Position numbers and translations under genes: made by a program | Assembly: GCA_965221035.1 (NCBI GenBank) | Contig: OZ244860.1 | Location: 1,984,001-2,048,000 of the forward strand | DNA length: 64,000 bases | Direction of reading: 5' to 3' | DNA from: UBA6522 sp965221035 | GTDB lineage: Bacteria > Pseudomonadota > Gammaproteobacteria > Steroidobacterales > Rariloculaceae | The notes under the pieces: model-generated | What the model saw: only the letters and a program-made list of their open reading frames with translations | Database searches by the model: none | Told to the model about the DNA's origin: nothing | Part shown: in pieces, positions 48,435-57,497 of the stretch | Numbering within the stretch: position 1 is the first letter of the stretch | Layout of the letters: each line of letters begins with the position of its first letter

Positions 48435-48566
48435 TCAACTCAGTTCATACACCAGATCCGAGCGTAACTCAGTATCGCGGGTCGCCGGTTCAAAGTAATC
48501 TCGAAATTGATTGTACTGCTCGGCATCGTCCTCGAAGCAGACGATCTCGAGGCGGTTCCTTCGCAT
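48435..48566 (-). CDS. Small hypothetical ORF B (EDDAxxY type)
   Basis: 43 residues from ATG 48566 to TGA 48435. RLEIVCFEDDAEQYNQFRDY resembles ORF A at 46073-46222 (RIDSFEDDADLYKQIPDD). There is no ribosome site and no known domain. The similarity suggests a duplicated or shared segment that flanks the DUF3800 operon on both sides. Confidence 0.4.
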   Translation of the reverse strand: MRRNRLEIVCFEDDAEQYNQFRDYFEPATRDTELRSDLVYELS

Positions 48567-48639
48567 CCGCGAGGTTGTTATGTCATACCCCGGCCCGCTG
48601 CGCGACACCTATCCCAACGTATTTCCTTCATAATCCCAG

Positions 48640-49971
48640 CTAAGTTCCCGCGACCGTCAACCCCTCCACCAGCGCCGTGCCGCAGCGTATACCCCCGCGC
48701 GTATCCACGTCGGAGCCCACCCGCAAAATACCCTTGAAGACTTCCCGCAGGTTGCCGGCCAGGGTGACCTCGTGGACCGGGTGCACGATGGAACCGTTCT
48801 CCACCCAGAACCCGGCTGCCCCCCTGGAATAGTCGCCGGTGACCGAGTTGACGCCCTGCCCGAGAAGTTCTCCCACCAGGAAGGCTTGCGGGCACTCGGC
48901 GAGCAGTTCGTCGAGCGAACCGCCGTTCGGCGTCACGATCAGGTTGCGGACGCCGCCGGCGTTGCCGGTGGCCTCAAGCCCCAGCCGCCGGGCGGAATAG
49001 GTCGACAGCACGTAGCCCGTGAGGACGCCTTCGTCCACCAGGGTTCTGCGCCTTGTCGCCACGCCTTCGTCGTCCCAGGCGGCACTGGCCATCGCCCGGG
49101 GGATGAAGGGGTCTTCGCGGATGGTCATGAACTCCGGGAAAATCCGCTCGCCCGCGGCGCCGAGCAGAAAGGACGTTTTCCGGTATTGGCTGGTGCCGGT
49201 GATGGCGCCGATCAGGTGCCCGAACAGTCCCCGCGCCAGCTCCGGGGGGAAAACCACCGGCACGGACCGCGTCGAAAGCTGTCGCGCGCCGAGCCGGCGG
49301 ACCGTCCGGTCGGCCGCCGTCCGGCCCACCGACTCGGGTGACTCCAGCTCATCGGGCACCCGGGAGGTGGTGTACCAGAAGTCCCGCTCCAGCGATTTGC
49401 CGTTGGCGGCAACCACGCTGCAGCTCACGGTGTGGCTGCCGGCCGGATAGCCGGCGCAGAAGCCGTGGCTGTTAGCGTAAACGCGCACACCGCCTCCGGT
49501 AGATACGGTGGCGCCTTCGGAGTTGCCGATCTTCGCGTCCGCGCCCCGCGCGGCGTCCTCGCACCGCAGCGCCAGCCTTTCGGCCTCCGGGATGTCGATC
49601 TTCCAGGGATGGTAAAGGTCGAGATCCGGCAACTCCCGCGCCATCAGCCCGGCCTCGGCCAGGCCGGCATACTCGTCCTCGGCGGTGAATTCGGCGATGC
49701 TCATGGCCTTGCGAACGGCCTGCTCGACGGCGGCGGATGAGTAGTCGCCGGTGCTGGCGCTGCCCTTGCGGCCGCCACGGTACACCGTGACGCCCAGGCC
49801 GCGGTCGCGCTGCCGCTCCACGGATTCCAGTTCCCCCATGCGCACGGTGACCGAGAACCCTTCGTCGTGGCTGAGGCCGGCCTCGGCCTGATCGGCCCCC
49901 AGCCGGCGCGCCAGGTCGACGGCCTCCCCGGCCGTGGACTCCAGTGATCGGCGTATCTGGTCTGTATCCAT
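48640..49971 (-). CDS. pmbA: Metalloprotease-associated TldE/PmbA
   Basis: 443 residues from ATG 49971; an upstream open frame to 50073 is not conserved-looking. DLARRLGADQAEAGLSHDEG, TGNAGGVRNLIV and LGQGVNSVTGDYSRGAAGFW are typical of PmbA/TldE, the non-catalytic partner that forms a heterodimer with TldD to degrade unfolded peptides and process small modified peptides such as microcin B17. tldD lies at 51948-53522 on the same strand, separated by the plus-strand purEK genes. Confidence 0.94.
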   Translation of the reverse strand: MDTDQIRRSLESTAGEAVDLARRLGADQAEAGLSHDEGFSVTVRMGELESVERQRDRGLGVTVYRGGRKGSASTGDYSSAAVEQAVRKAMSIAEFTAEDEYAGLAEAGLMARELPDLDLYHPWKIDIPEAERLALRCEDAARGADAKIGNSEGATVSTGGGVRVYANSHGFCAGYPAGSHTVSCSVVAANGKSLERDFWYTTSRVPDELESPESVGRTAADRTVRRLGARQLSTRSVPVVFPPELARGLFGHLIGAITGTSQYRKTSFLLGAAGERIFPEFMTIREDPFIPRAMASAAWDDEGVATRRRTLVDEGVLTGYVLSTYSARRLGLEATGNAGGVRNLIVTPNGGSLDELLAECPQAFLVGELLGQGVNSVTGDYSRGAAGFWVENGSIVHPVHEVTLAGNLREVFKGILRVGSDVDTRGGIRCGTALVEGLTVAGT

Positions 49972-50105
49972 GAAAACGAGTTCTCCGCGCCGCTGCCCGA
50001 GACGAAGGGCGAATTGTAGCCGGTGGAGAGCATTCGCGAGATACCCCAGGACACATCGGCTACCGGCCGGCACGCCGGCCTGCGAGACAGGCTGACGGGC
50101 TGCTG

Positions 50106-50111
50106 TACAAT
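50106..50111 (+). promoter_or_regulatory. -10 box of probable leaderless purE mRNA
   Basis: TACAAT ends six bases before the purE ATG (50118) with no Shine-Dalgarno, the same spacing as at coq7 and the zapA operon. A matching -35 is not clear. Confidence 0.4.
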
Positions 50112-50117
50112 GATGCG

Positions 50118-50612
50118 ATGAAACCGTTGGCCGGGATCATCATGGGTTCGCAGTCCGACTGGGACACCATGCGCCACGCGGCGGAGATGCTCAAGTCGCT
50201 GGAGATTCCCCATGAAACGCGCATCGTATCCGCCCACCGGACGCCCGATCTGCTGTTCGAGTACGCCGCCGGCGCCGCCGGCAGGGGCCTCGAAGTCATC
50301 ATCGCCGGCGCCGGCGGCGCCGCCCACCTGCCGGGCATGACGGCCGCCAAGACGCTGTTGCCGGTACTCGGCGTGCCGGTGCAGTCGAAGACACTCAGCG
50401 GAATCGACTCGCTGCTCTCCATCGCCCAGATGCCCGCCGGCATTCCCGTGGGCACGCTGGCCATCGGCAAGGCGGGCGCGATCAACGCCGCGCTGCTGGC
50501 GGGCGCTATCCTGGCCAATCGTCATCCAAGGGTCGGCGCGGCCCTCGCGGCCTACCGGGAAGCCCAGACATCCGGCGTGCTGAACAACCCGGTCCCCGGC
50601 GACAGTTCCTGA
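50118..50612 (+). CDS. purE: N5-carboxyaminoimidazole ribonucleotide mutase
   Basis: 164 residues, class I PurE. It converts N5-CAIR (made by PurK) to CAIR. GIIMGSQSDWDTMRHAAEML and ETRIVSAHRTPDLLFEYA carry the catalytic His and phosphate loop; AGAGGAAHLPGMTAAKTLLP and GVPVQSKTLSGIDSLLSI follow. It precedes purK by a single base, so they are co-transcribed and coupled. Confidence 0.97.
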   Translation: MKPLAGIIMGSQSDWDTMRHAAEMLKSLEIPHETRIVSAHRTPDLLFEYAAGAAGRGLEVIIAGAGGAAHLPGMTAAKTLLPVLGVPVQSKTLSGIDSLLSIAQMPAGIPVGTLAIGKAGAINAALLAGAILANRHPRVGAALAAYREAQTSGVLNNPVPGDSS

Positions 50613-50613
50613 C

Positions 50614-51696
50614 GTGAGGGTCGGCATCCTCGGCGCGGGCCAGCTGGGCCGAATGCTGGCATTGGCCGGCCATCCGCTCGGCATCGAATGCACCTTCCTC
50701 GGCGGTGGGCGGGACTCCCCGGCCGGACAGGTCGGCCGTATCCTCGACGGGGAACTGGACGATGGCGCCCGACTGGATGCCCTCGCCGCCCGGTCGGACG
50801 TGGTGACTTTCGAGTTCGAGAACGTGCCGGTTGGCGCGCTGCGACGGGCCGGGGCCGGCACGTCCGTCCACCCTTCCGCCGACGCGCTCGCCGCCACCCA
50901 GGACCGCCTCGACGAAAAACGCCTGCTTCGCGACACCGGCATTCCGACGGCGCCCTATGTGGCGGTGGGCGGGGAATCGGACCTGGAACGCGCCGCGACG
51001 GAACTGGGCTGGCCGCAAGTTCTCAAGGCGCGCCGCCTGGGCTACGACGGCAAGAGCCAGCGTGTGGTCCGTTCGGCCGCGGAACTGGCGGAGGCCTGGT
51101 CGGAGCTGAACCGGGTTCCTTGCATTTCCGAGGGTTGGGTACGCTTTGAACGGGAAGTGTCGCTCATCGGCGTACGCGGGGCCGCAGGCCAGGCGGCGTT
51201 CTATCCGCTGTCGGAAAATGTCCATTCTGACGGGATTCTGAGCACAACGGTGGCGCCCTACGAAGACGCCTCACTGCAACGCACCGCCGAAGCGTGGCTG
51301 ACCGCGCTGATGGACCGCTTCGACTACCGCGGCGTGCTCACGGTGGAATTCTTTCACACCGAGGCGGGACTCGTCGCCAACGAGATCGCGCCCCGGGTCC
51401 ACAATTCCGGCCACTGGACCATCGAAGGCGCCGTATCGAGCCAGTTCGAGAACCACCTGCGCGCCGTGCTCGGCCTGCCCCTGGGCAGCACCGCCACCCG
51501 CGGCCACGCCGCCATGCTCAACCTCATCGGCCGGATGCCCGACCGCGCCGCGATCCTCGGCGTCCCCGGCGCCCACCTCCACGACTACGGCAAGACCCCC
51601 CGCCCCGGACGCAAGCTGGGCCACTGCACCATCCTGCGCCCAACGCGAGCCGAAGCCCTGGACGCCCTGGACCACCTCAATTCCGCCGCCAGCTGA
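50614..51696 (+). CDS. purK: N5-carboxyaminoimidazole ribonucleotide synthase
   Basis: 360 residues from GTG 50614. An ATP-grasp enzyme that carboxylates AIR with ATP and bicarbonate. VGILGAGQLGRMLALAGHPL at the start, VTFEFENVP, KARRLGYDGKSQ, VEFFHTEAGLVANEIAPRVH and NSGHWTIEGA are conserved ATP-grasp and substrate motifs. The stop is 84 bp before structured repeat B. Confidence 0.96.
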   Translation: MRVGILGAGQLGRMLALAGHPLGIECTFLGGGRDSPAGQVGRILDGELDDGARLDALAARSDVVTFEFENVPVGALRRAGAGTSVHPSADALAATQDRLDEKRLLRDTGIPTAPYVAVGGESDLERAATELGWPQVLKARRLGYDGKSQRVVRSAAELAEAWSELNRVPCISEGWVRFEREVSLIGVRGAAGQAAFYPLSENVHSDGILSTTVAPYEDASLQRTAEAWLTALMDRFDYRGVLTVEFFHTEAGLVANEIAPRVHNSGHWTIEGAVSSQFENHLRAVLGLPLGSTATRGHAAMLNLIGRMPDRAAILGVPGAHLHDYGKTPRPGRKLGHCTILRPTRAEALDALDHLNSAAS

Positions 51697-51780
51697 CCCA
51701 GTCCAGCGCCAAAGGGGGCGCGAGCGCCCGCGGACACCCACACATCGCACAGAGCGGGGATACGGCCTCCCAAAGAGGGC

Positions 51781-51921
51781 GTGTGCGCATGGGGACATCC
51801 CCTGGGAGCGTCGTGGGCACGGCGCGAGGCCAGGGATGGCCAGGAGCGCCGCGCCCCGATTTGAGCCCGCCATGGATGGCGGGCGAAATTAAGCTCCCAG
51901 GGGATGTCCCCATGCGCACAC
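51781..51921 (-). repeat. Structured repeat element, copy B
   Basis: Perfect 29-bp inverted arms, 51781-51809 and 51893-51921, around an 83-bp core. Read on the minus strand, the core aligns with that of copy A (42529-42613) over nearly its whole length, sharing TTCGCCC, GCCATCC-TGGCGGG, ATCGGGGC and TGGCCATCCCTGGCC. The arms share no obvious sequence with those of copy A except the GAGC...GCTC next to the core. It lies between the convergent purK and tldD genes. I see no ORF inside. Confidence 0.8.
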
Positions 51922-51947
51922 GCTCGCCCAGGACCAAGACAACACCG

Positions 51948-53522
51948 TCAGTGCGAAGTCCCCCCCACCGTCAGCGAATCGATCCGCAACGTAGGCTGTC
52001 CCACGCCCACCGGCACCGTCTGCCCGCTCTTTCCGCAGACGCCCACGCCTGGATCGAGCTCAAGGTCCGAACCCACCATGGACACCCTGGTGAGCACTTC
52101 CGGTCCGTTGCCGATCAGCATTGCGCCCTTCAGCGGCGCCGTGGGCTTGCCCTTCTCGATCAGGTAGGCCTCGCTGGCCGAGAACACGAACTTGCCGGAG
52201 GTGATGTCCACCTGACCGCCGCCGAAGTTGGGCGCGTAGATGCCGCTATCCACCGAAGCGATGATTTCCTCCGGGTCGTGCCGCCCCGGCAGCATGTAGG
52301 TGTTGGTCATTCTCGGCATCGGCGGGTGGGCGAAGGATTCCCGGCGGGCGTTGCCCGTGGAGCGCGTGCCCATCAGGCGCGCGTTCTGGGTGTCGTGCAT
52401 GTATGACTTGAGCACGCCGTTCTCGATGAGCGTGTTGCAGCGCGTCGCCGTGCCCTCGTCGTCCATGGTCAGCGAGCCGCGTCGGCCTGGCAGGGTGCCG
52501 TCGTCCACCACCGTGCACGCGGGCGTCGCCACGCGCTCGCCGACCCGGCCCGAAAACGCCGACGTGCCCTTGCGGTTGAAATCGCCTTCGAGCCCGTGGC
52601 CAATGGCTTCGTGAAGCAGGACCCCGGGCCAGCCCGGCCCCAGCACCACCGTCATGTTGCCGGCCGGAGCCGGTACCGATTCCATGTTCACCGCGGCCTG
52701 GCGGACCGCTTCGGCGGCGATCTCCCGCGGCCATCCGCCGGTGGTGAACATGGAAAAGTCGGTCCGTCCGCCTCCGCCGGCGAATCCGCGCTCCCGTCGT
52801 CCGTTGGCCTCCAGGATTACCGACACGTTGAGGCGCACCAATGGTCTGACATCCGCGGCGAGCACGCCCTCGGAGTTGCGAACGAGGACGACTTCGTAAA
52901 CGCCCGCGAGGGTTCCGATGACCTGGACCACGCGCTCATCGATCACGCGGACTTCGCGGTCCAGCTCGGCCAGCAGGCCCACCTTGCGGCGATCGTCAAG
53001 GCTCGCGAGCGGATCCAGGGACGGGTAGAGCGGATTCGCGGGCGTCGCGGCGGCGACCCTGCAACGCCCCTCGCCCCGGTGGCGGGCGATGCCGCGGGCG
53101 GCCCGCACCGCATCGTCCAGCGCCGCGCGGCCGAGTTCGTCGGAATAGGCGAATCCGGTCCGTTCGCCGTCGAGCGCCCTGACGCCCACGCCGTGATCGA
53201 CGCTGTGCGCGCCCTCCTTGACGATGCCGTCCTCCACGGTCCAGGACTCGAAACGCGTGTACTGGAAGTAGATATCCGCGTAGTCGAGCTGCCGGGACAT
53301 GAGCGCTCCGAGGGCCCGGTCAACGTCGGACATGTCAAGCCCGGTTGGCTCCAGCAATTGGGCGCGGGCAGCCTCCAGGGCCTCCGCCGCCGATTCCACC
53401 GGCGGGGCGGCCAATGCGGTGGCACCGGCCGTGGCCGCCGAGCCGAATGCGGTGGCGCCGGCGGTGGACGCCGAGCCGAGGGTGGGTGTCACGGAGGACG
53501 GGAACTGGGAATCGGATTGCAT
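51948..53522 (-). CDS. tldD: Metalloprotease TldD
   Basis: 524 residues. The HEAIGHGLEGDF motif holds the zinc ligands (HExxxH) and the catalytic Glu; ATRCNTLIENGVLKSYMHDT and GGGQVDITSGKFVFSASEAY are also typical. It works with PmbA. The N-terminus has an Ala/Gly/Thr-rich extension (about residues 12-45) with a 33-bp tandem repeat, absent from E. coli TldD (481 residues). The true start could lie further in, near MSDVDRALGAL (about residue 64). It follows yhdP in the rng-yhdP-tldD run. Confidence 0.94.
   Translation of the reverse strand: MQSDSQFPSSVTPTLGSASTAGATAFGSAATAGATALAAPPVESAAEALEAARAQLLEPTGLDMSDVDRALGALMSRQLDYADIYFQYTRFESWTVEDGIVKEGAHSVDHGVGVRALDGERTGFAYSDELGRAALDDAVRAARGIARHRGEGRCRVAAATPANPLYPSLDPLASLDDRRKVGLLAELDREVRVIDERVVQVIGTLAGVYEVVLVRNSEGVLAADVRPLVRLNVSVILEANGRRERGFAGGGGRTDFSMFTTGGWPREIAAEAVRQAAVNMESVPAPAGNMTVVLGPGWPGVLLHEAIGHGLEGDFNRKGTSAFSGRVGERVATPACTVVDDGTLPGRRGSLTMDDEGTATRCNTLIENGVLKSYMHDTQNARLMGTRSTGNARRESFAHPPMPRMTNTYMLPGRHDPEEIIASVDSGIYAPNFGGGQVDITSGKFVFSASEAYLIEKGKPTAPLKGAMLIGNGPEVLTRVSMVGSDLELDPGVGVCGKSGQTVPVGVGQPTLRIDSLTVGGTSH
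53413..53478 (-). repeat. 33-bp repeat in tldD N-terminal coding region
   Basis: Two units beginning aatgcggtggc (plus strand) at 53413 and 53446, encoding STAGATAFGSA / ATAGATALAA. It is in frame and lies before the conserved TldD domain. Confidence 0.75.
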
Positions 53523-53639
53523 CTTCGATCGTTTACCGCGTGCTTGCCGGGTCGGCCATGATAGCCACTTGGTGGCCGGAGCGCAGCCCCGTGGCGGCCC
53601 TCTGCGGCAAGGGATTCCACGGCGGCCGGTCGAGATCGA

Positions 53640-56600
53640 TCACGGCTCCAGAGACGCCGCCAGCTGGGGCAGGCTGGCGCAAAGCCTGTTCTGCTGCAGT
53701 TCCTCGTCCGTCAGCCGCTCCACCACGGGCTCGGACCAGCTACCCGTCACGCAGTAGGACACGCGGCCTACACCGGTGAGCGGTTCCCGGAAGATCTCGC
53801 TGAACAGCAGCAACGCCGCCCCGACCTGGGGTCCGGCGAGGAAACCCACCGCCGGCAGGATGCGGCCGGGCTCCGAAGTCACCACGGCGTGCTGCTGGTA
53901 GTCCCTGTCGCGCAACCCGGTCCGTCCCACCAGCCCGATGTCCACCACCGGCCCTGCCAGGCGCAAATTGTCGGTGTAGGCGTCACCGTCGATGATGACG
54001 AAGTCACCGCCCAATTCGTCGAATACGAGCCCGCGGTTGAAGACTTCCCGGAAATCCAGCGCCAGGCGACGCGGCAGCGCGGTGATGCTCATCAGACCCA
54101 CCATTCGGCCGGCGCCGGGCTCCAGATTGAGGATGCTGCCCCGTTCCAGCTGAAGGTTGAACCCGCCGGAAATGGAGTCTTCCCACCCGGCCGTCGGCCC
54201 CGAAGGCCAATAGACGTTGGCCGCAAGCCGCGCGCTCTCGGCCTCCGTGATCGGGTCGAAGCCCAGCTGCTCCAGCGCACCGGCGACGTCTTCGCTGGAC
54301 GCGCTCAGCACCAACCGGGTTTCCTGGCCCTGCGGCTGCTGGTGCCAGCTTCCATTGCCCTCCAGGGCGAAGCTGTCGGTGCGGCCGCTCAGCGCGACGA
54401 TGTTCAGGCCATCCGGGTCGGCGCGGATATCCGCCTCGAGTGCCCCAAGGCGCCGCGTCCCTGCGGAAAAGTCCTCGACTCTGGCGAGCACACCCGGCAA
54501 CCTGCGGGGATCCGGGCTTGAGTCCGCCAGGTCTTCGGTGGACAAATGGAGCCGTTCCAACTCCGCCAGGACCTGCGGGCGGTCGCCGAGATTCAATGGC
54601 CAGCTGATGGTGCCCGCGACCGGCGCGCTGTCGACCTGAAGCTGCCAGCGTGCCGCCTGCTGGCGTATTGACACATCCGCCGGGCCAAGCCTTTGGCCCA
54701 GCGCGGTGAGATCGACGATCTCAAGCTCCGCCCCCAGCAGCAGTCCGGCGGCGGAACCCATCGGGACCTGGCGCTGAAACAGCGTCCACCAGTCGTCGAA
54801 GTCGACCACTTCCAATTCGCCGTTCAGGCTCAGCCCGTCCCGGGGCGGCAGGAGCGGCTCGGCGCCCCCGAACCGGATACCGCCCCGCCGGAACGACAAC
54901 TCGCCGTCCCGGTTTCGAAAGCTCAGGGCGAATCGTCGGTCCTCGCCGAGGCGCCCGTTGACGTTCAGCCGGTCCGCTTCGGAGAATACGACCTCCAATG
55001 CAAGTTGGGCATCCTGTTGCGGCGGCTTGCTCAGCGGTTCCGGAAACCGAAGTTCCGTGCCCGCGAGATCCGTTGTCAGATTGATCCTGAACGGCTCGCG
55101 CCGGGCCTGCACGAACCGGTTTTCGGGCAGCATCACCTGGCCCCGCCATCCGGACGCCCCGACCACCTGCTCGACGAATGGCAGGTTGAACGCCGAATGG
55201 ATCGATTCGGCGTCGAATACGCCCTCGAATCCGATCTCCGCGAGATATCCGGGCTCGTCGGCCGTCCCAACGCCGACCAGCACGGGCGCATCGAGAAACG
55301 ACGCCATGAGACGACCTCGGCTCGACACGTCGCCGTTCTCCAGCCGCAACCCGCCGTGGATGCCGGTCAGCGCCGGTCCGAAGCCGTCAATGCTCATCTC
55401 GCCGCCGGCGACCTCAAGCCCCGCCCTCAGTTGGTGGCTGGAGTGATCAAGCAGCGGCAATATCAGCTCGAAGTCGACATCTGCGGTGCCGGCGGCAGAC
55501 CGCAGCCGTTGTAGGTCCGGGCCCAGGTGACGGGCGATCAGCGGCGCCCCCCTGAGGTAGCCGAGCACGTCATCCAGCAAGCCCCGTGTCGACGCGGTCA
55601 CGCTGATGACCGGATCGCGCATGTCCTCGATACCCACGCGCAGGTCTTCGCTTCGGTTGCCGAGGACGCGACCGCTTCCCGCGCCTTCCCAGCCCACGTT
55701 GGTGAAGGCCACCACCCCGTTGAGGTCTTCCGCGAGAGGCCAGTTCTCCACGTACTCCATCGTGCCGTCCTCGACGATGGCTTCGGCGTTGAACAGCCCT
55801 TCACCGTTTCCGAAGGGGAATGCATCAAGCGGGCCGTCCAGCGTCACTTGCGCCTCGGGGACGCGTCCGGCGACGATGGCCCGGTCGAGGTAGGAGGCGA
55901 CCTGGGGAGCAACGCCAAGTGGGAAGTATCGCATCGCGGCGGCGGCATCGAAATTCCGGACTTCCGACCGCAACGTCGCGTACGGTGCGCCGCCGGAATC
56001 GGACCATTCCAGGTCAAGCGTGGAGCGCGACTGCCCGTCGGGGGTATCGAGTACGAGTTCGCGACCGGACAAGGCCCATCCCGACGCACCTTGCCTCCAG
56101 GTCACCCTGCCGCTGAGGTTCGCAACATCCAGGGGTTCGCCAAACAGGACGGGCCAATCCAGCCGGGCCTGCCGGGTGTTCAGGTGGAGCCCGCCGCTGC
56201 TCGTATCCGTTCGAAACTCGCCGGAGAGCCCCCGCAGTCCCGGCCAGGCGCCCCGGGGATCGGTGCCGAGGCCGTCGAACCGCCCGACGGCCGAATAGCG
56301 CCAGGAATCGCGGCCCCGGACCAGCCGCGCCTCGACATCTCGCAAGTCCCCACGGGGCCGCAGTTCCGGCCAGAGCTCGGTGATGCCCGATGACGGCAGG
56401 GCCGCCAGCATAGGCTCCAGGTCTTCGAGGCGCAGGAAATCCCCGCGCAGGAACAAGGCGGACAGCCCGTCGTCGTCCCGCGCGATCTCTACGTCGATTC
56501 CGCCGCCGGCCGGCCAGGCGCGGCCCTGACGGTTCAAGTCGATGTTGCTGGCCGATATTTCCCAACCGCCATCCAGGCGCCCGACTTCAAGGGTGACGTC

Positions 56601-57497
56601 GAACTGTTCGTAGTCCGCACCGGTGGCAGCGGTGTCCGCGCCAAGACGCAATTCCTCCATCGCCAGCGCCAAGGTGGCCTGCCGCGCCTCACCGCCGGCG
56701 AAGTCCAACCAGAACGAGACGTCACCCGCCCCGGATACGGACAGCGGCAACGATTCCCGGAACAGGTCCGCCAGTGCCGAGAGGTCCATATCGCGGGCTT
56801 CGCCGAACAATCTCCACTCGGCCCCCGCTCCCCAGGGCGTCCCGTCGGCATCCAGTCGAGCTGACACTTCGACTCGCTCGGCCAGACCCTGCCGCGGTCG
56901 GGCCCGGCCCTCGACGACGATGCCGTCCGGTTCCCTGACGAGGCGCAACCGGACGTCGTCAAATGCCCACTCCCGTTGCGTCACGTCATCGGCGTAGACG
57001 ATGGTGCCATTGTTGACGGCAATGTTCACGGGGGGTATGTCCGCAGCCGAAAGACGGGCCTGCGCGTTTCCCTCTCCGGGCAGGTTGGCCAGCCTCAGAT
57101 TTCCGTCGGCGGTTCGCTCAAGCCTCAGGACCGGTCCGTCCAGCGTCAGCCGGTTCACCTCCAGCCGCCGCTCGGTGATCAGAGCAACCGGGCTCACGGC
57201 AAGGGTCGCCTCAAGTGCGCTCAGCGTCGAGTTGTCTGCTTCACCGATGGGGCTGACCGTTGGGTCCCGAAACCTGAATTCAGGCCCCAGCAGGCTCCAG
57301 CGCGCGTCCATCCGGCTGAAATTCATGCTGAATCCCAGTTCGGTCTGAACCCATTCCCAGATTTCGCCGCGATAGCTCGGAAGCTGCACGACCACGAGGC
57401 GCAACACGCCCGCGCTCATGGCGAGCAGGATGAGTGCCGCCGCAAGTGTGCCGGCCAATCCCCGCACCAGTTTCCTGAACAATCCCCTCATGGCCAT
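53640..57497 (-). CDS. yhdP: YhdP family AsmA-like lipid-transport protein
   Basis: 1285 residues. An N-terminal membrane anchor (AGTLAAALILLAMSAGVLRL) is followed by a very long beta-rich, repeat-like periplasmic region and a C-terminal AsmA_2/DUF3971-type part (GLVGRTGLRDRDYQQHAVVT, PAVGFLAGPQVGAALLLFSE, GSWSEPVVERL). YhdP and its paralogues TamB and YdbH form a bridge moving phospholipids to the outer membrane. The ATG lies directly after the rng stop, with a second ATG at 57491. Order rng-yhdP-tldD matches E. coli and Pseudomonas; no mreBCD or maf is in the window. Confidence 0.92.
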   Translation of the reverse strand: MAMRGLFRKLVRGLAGTLAAALILLAMSAGVLRLVVVQLPSYRGEIWEWVQTELGFSMNFSRMDARWSLLGPEFRFRDPTVSPIGEADNSTLSALEATLAVSPVALITERRLEVNRLTLDGPVLRLERTADGNLRLANLPGEGNAQARLSAADIPPVNIAVNNGTIVYADDVTQREWAFDDVRLRLVREPDGIVVEGRARPRQGLAERVEVSARLDADGTPWGAGAEWRLFGEARDMDLSALADLFRESLPLSVSGAGDVSFWLDFAGGEARQATLALAMEELRLGADTAATGADYEQFDVTLEVGRLDGGWEISASNIDLNRQGRAWPAGGGIDVEIARDDDGLSALFLRGDFLRLEDLEPMLAALPSSGITELWPELRPRGDLRDVEARLVRGRDSWRYSAVGRFDGLGTDPRGAWPGLRGLSGEFRTDTSSGGLHLNTRQARLDWPVLFGEPLDVANLSGRVTWRQGASGWALSGRELVLDTPDGQSRSTLDLEWSDSGGAPYATLRSEVRNFDAAAAMRYFPLGVAPQVASYLDRAIVAGRVPEAQVTLDGPLDAFPFGNGEGLFNAEAIVEDGTMEYVENWPLAEDLNGVVAFTNVGWEGAGSGRVLGNRSEDLRVGIEDMRDPVISVTASTRGLLDDVLGYLRGAPLIARHLGPDLQRLRSAAGTADVDFELILPLLDHSSHQLRAGLEVAGGEMSIDGFGPALTGIHGGLRLENGDVSSRGRLMASFLDAPVLVGVGTADEPGYLAEIGFEGVFDAESIHSAFNLPFVEQVVGASGWRGQVMLPENRFVQARREPFRINLTTDLAGTELRFPEPLSKPPQQDAQLALEVVFSEADRLNVNGRLGEDRRFALSFRNRDGELSFRRGGIRFGGAEPLLPPRDGLSLNGELEVVDFDDWWTLFQRQVPMGSAAGLLLGAELEIVDLTALGQRLGPADVSIRQQAARWQLQVDSAPVAGTISWPLNLGDRPQVLAELERLHLSTEDLADSSPDPRRLPGVLARVEDFSAGTRRLGALEADIRADPDGLNIVALSGRTDSFALEGNGSWHQQPQGQETRLVLSASSEDVAGALEQLGFDPITEAESARLAANVYWPSGPTAGWEDSISGGFNLQLERGSILNLEPGAGRMVGLMSITALPRRLALDFREVFNRGLVFDELGGDFVIIDGDAYTDNLRLAGPVVDIGLVGRTGLRDRDYQQHAVVTSEPGRILPAVGFLAGPQVGAALLLFSEIFREPLTGVGRVSYCVTGSWSEPVVERLTDEELQQNRLCASLPQLAASLEP

